This document shows, piece by piece, positions 62,846 to 64,000 of a stretch of DNA of 64,000 nucleotides; the stretch's first letter is position 1; every line of letters starts with the position of its first letter. A program made the translations under genes and the position numbers. Source of the stretch: Geobacter sp. UBA2189 (GTDB taxonomy: Bacteria; Desulfobacterota; Desulfuromonadia; Geobacterales; Pseudopelobacteraceae); NCBI GenBank assembly GCA_002328035.1, contig DCVL01000026.1, forward strand, positions 62,001 through 126,000, read 5' to 3'. Below the pieces are notes generated by a model. It was given only the letters and a program-made list of their open reading frames with translations. It did no database searches and had not been told where the DNA came from.

Positions 62846-63099
62846 GCTGCTGCTTTCAGACGGGCAACATGCTCTTCAGGACTTCCCTTTATAGAACGCC
62901 CTTCAGCAAGGTCCGCGCGGGTTTGGGCAAGCGCCGCTTCCAGCTCGCATTCCCGTAGATAATGGTACTGCTCCATATCCATCACTACAAAGCGCTCCTT
63001 ACCCCGCACGGAAATAATCGCTTCCGGCTGATTGGCCAGCATCGCCTCTATGGCGGCAACACCTTTTACTTTAAGATCATTGGCAGATATATGCGGCAT
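62842..63099 (-). CDS. Phd/YefM-type antitoxin
   Basis: The 85-residue protein has the Phd/YefM pattern: ISANDLKVKGVAAIEAMLAN, then EAIISVRGKERFVVMDMEQY, followed by a charged helix that wraps the toxin. AAGGAGG lies 5 bases before the ATG. A -35/-10-like pair (TTTACA / TTAACT, 18 bases apart) lies upstream, within an ACAGT...ACTGT inverted repeat. Confidence 0.87.
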   Translation of the reverse strand: MPHISANDLKVKGVAAIEAMLANQPEAIISVRGKERFVVMDMEQYHYLRECELEAALAQTRADLAEGRSIKGSPEEHVARLKAAA

Positions 63100-63309
63100 G
63101 GCAGCCTCCTTAGCACTGAATCAAATACAGTTAACCACACTACAAATAGCACTGTAAAGAACATTGTTAGGTTTGGCTATTCGGATTTCATGCTGGAGGT
63201 GGTGCGACAGGAAGGACGGGAGATATATCTTCTGCCGCTCTGGATAGTGTGATTCTGATGCCGTTTCACTGGCTGTCATTATAGTTTTCGGGTGAACCAG
63301 CAATGTGGC

Positions 63310-64000
63310 CTAAAGATTGAGCGATGACAGCAAGAACGTTTTCAGCGATCCGTCATCTGCCCCCGCCACGACGGTATTCCCGACAATAGCAGCCGATCGC
63401 ACTGACGCCCCCAGAGCACCCTGAGACTGCACGACTCCTCTGTGATCAAGCAGATACAGCGTACCGTCAGCGCAGCCGACGACCACGCACCGGCACTGTT
63501 CACTACCGCTGATGGTCGTAATGGCGGAATCGAAGCGGTGTTGCCAAAGGTCATGACCGCGTTCGTCAAAGGCTGACAGCCAGCCCATGCGGGTTCCTAC
63601 TATAACGGTCTGTTTCCCTGAACCATGCAGATCAACGGCGAGCAGTCCACGCATGAAGCCTCCACCTGCCCGATCCGACCCGAACGATTTCATCCAGAGC
63701 GGTTTGTTCTGCTGCCCGTCATACACCCGCAGTTCATTCCAGTGTCCACTGAGGGTGAAAATAACCTGTTCCTTGCCGGTACCGGCCAGATCACGCACCA
63801 GCAGCTGCCCCACACCGCGCTGCAGCCAGGCGTGCATATCGGAAAAGCCGACAGGCAGGGCATCATAGTAGCCGTCGGATACTTTTTTGTGGGCGGTACT
63901 GATGGCGGTAATGGTTGGATTACCGGCAAACCCCTTGCCTGCCAGCAGTACCTTTCCGAAGTTAAACAGCCCGGGCCGTTCAAGCAGCGCCAAGGCCGTG
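63310..64000 (-). CDS. Beta-propeller-like (PQQ/FG-GAP type) protein, C-terminal part
   Basis: The frame is open to the right edge of the window; the in-window part encodes about 230 residues. Repeats have the form V-x-D-x-x-G-x-G-K-(E/Q)-x-V-I (VRDLAGTGKEQVIFTLSGHW, VDLHGSGKQTVIVGTRMGWL), with Trp/Gly motifs such as LWQHRFDSAITTI and VVVGCADGTLYLLDHRG. These are blades of a beta-propeller, as in FG-GAP/PQQ-like proteins. The start lies outside. A TTG at 63993 looks internal. Function unknown; it may be a secreted or surface protein. Confidence 0.65.
   Translation of the reverse strand, partial: TALALLERPGLFNFGKVLLAGKGFAGNPTITAISTAHKKVSDGYYDALPVGFSDMHAWLQRGVGQLLVRDLAGTGKEQVIFTLSGHWNELRVYDGQQNKPLWMKSFGSDRAGGGFMRGLLAVDLHGSGKQTVIVGTRMGWLSAFDERGHDLWQHRFDSAITTISGSEQCRCVVVGCADGTLYLLDHRGVVQSQGALGASVRSAAIVGNTVVAGADDGSLKTFLLSSLNL

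Overview
The window looks like the chromosome of a Gram-negative, Geobacter-like bacterium (Desulfuromonadota). This placement is inferred from gene content, not from a marker gene: an exosortase fused to an EpsI domain with a VPLPA-type sorting-signal protein, BON/OmpA/CsbD envelope-stress genes, a ligase-ACP-acyltransferase fusion, MacAB, SbcCD and LapDG. Base composition is roughly balanced and genes are dense. No rRNA, tRNA or CRISPR array was seen.

Layout. (1) 0-4.4 kb: a zinc-ribbon membrane protein, then a broken defence locus. An AlbA_2/ATPase gene under a three-copy operator is followed by the first 57 or so codons of a type ISP restriction enzyme, cut off by an ISL3 transposase that has itself lost a catalytic Asp. 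(2) 4.6-16.8 kb: envelope and stress genes (small membrane protein, BON, OmpA and CsbD proteins, a PEP-CTERM protein, outer-membrane barrels, a phospholipase D-like lipoprotein, Spy-like and STAS proteins), plus two very short genes: a His-rich lipoprotein and a leader peptide. (3) 16.8-34.6 kb, mainly + strand: ligase-ACP-acyltransferase fusion, YihY, a MerR/CbpM-like protein, L-lactate dehydrogenase, REC-PAS-GGDEF-EAL protein, MacAB-type exporter with a large MscS channel, and SbcCD, with two decayed genes (antitoxin, deoxyribosyltransferase) between. (4) 34.6-39.7 kb: accessory island with a nucleotidyltransferase remnant, hipB-hipA-integrase operon, vapBC and an FRG-domain protein. (5) 39.7-59.6 kb, - strand: a biofilm/exopolysaccharide locus. 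It runs from a dehydrogenase-type bi-domain oxidoreductase and heparinase through WecG, WecB, exosortase-EpsI, WecA-like transferase, TPR lipoprotein, Wza, outer-membrane barrel, Wzz and tyrosine-kinase-like ATPase to a VPLPA-CTERM protein and the LapG/LapD pair. Many of these genes overlap by 1-4 bases. (6) 59.8-63.1 kb: a toxin-antitoxin cluster (Fic with wing-helix N-terminus, GNAT/DUF1778, RelE/Phd). (7) The right edge holds the C-terminal part of a beta-propeller-like protein.

The most unusual signals are regulatory and structural. Four direct repeats with an exact 24-base period are laid over the fic promoter. A ~95-base direct repeat, containing a terminator and one of those 24-base units, brackets the GNAT/DUF1778 toxin-antitoxin pair like a cassette. 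Three 20-base direct repeats cover the promoter of the AlbA_2/ATPase gene. A tyrosine recombinase lies immediately downstream of hipBA in the same operon. All functional statements come from motif recognition by eye; no database search was run.
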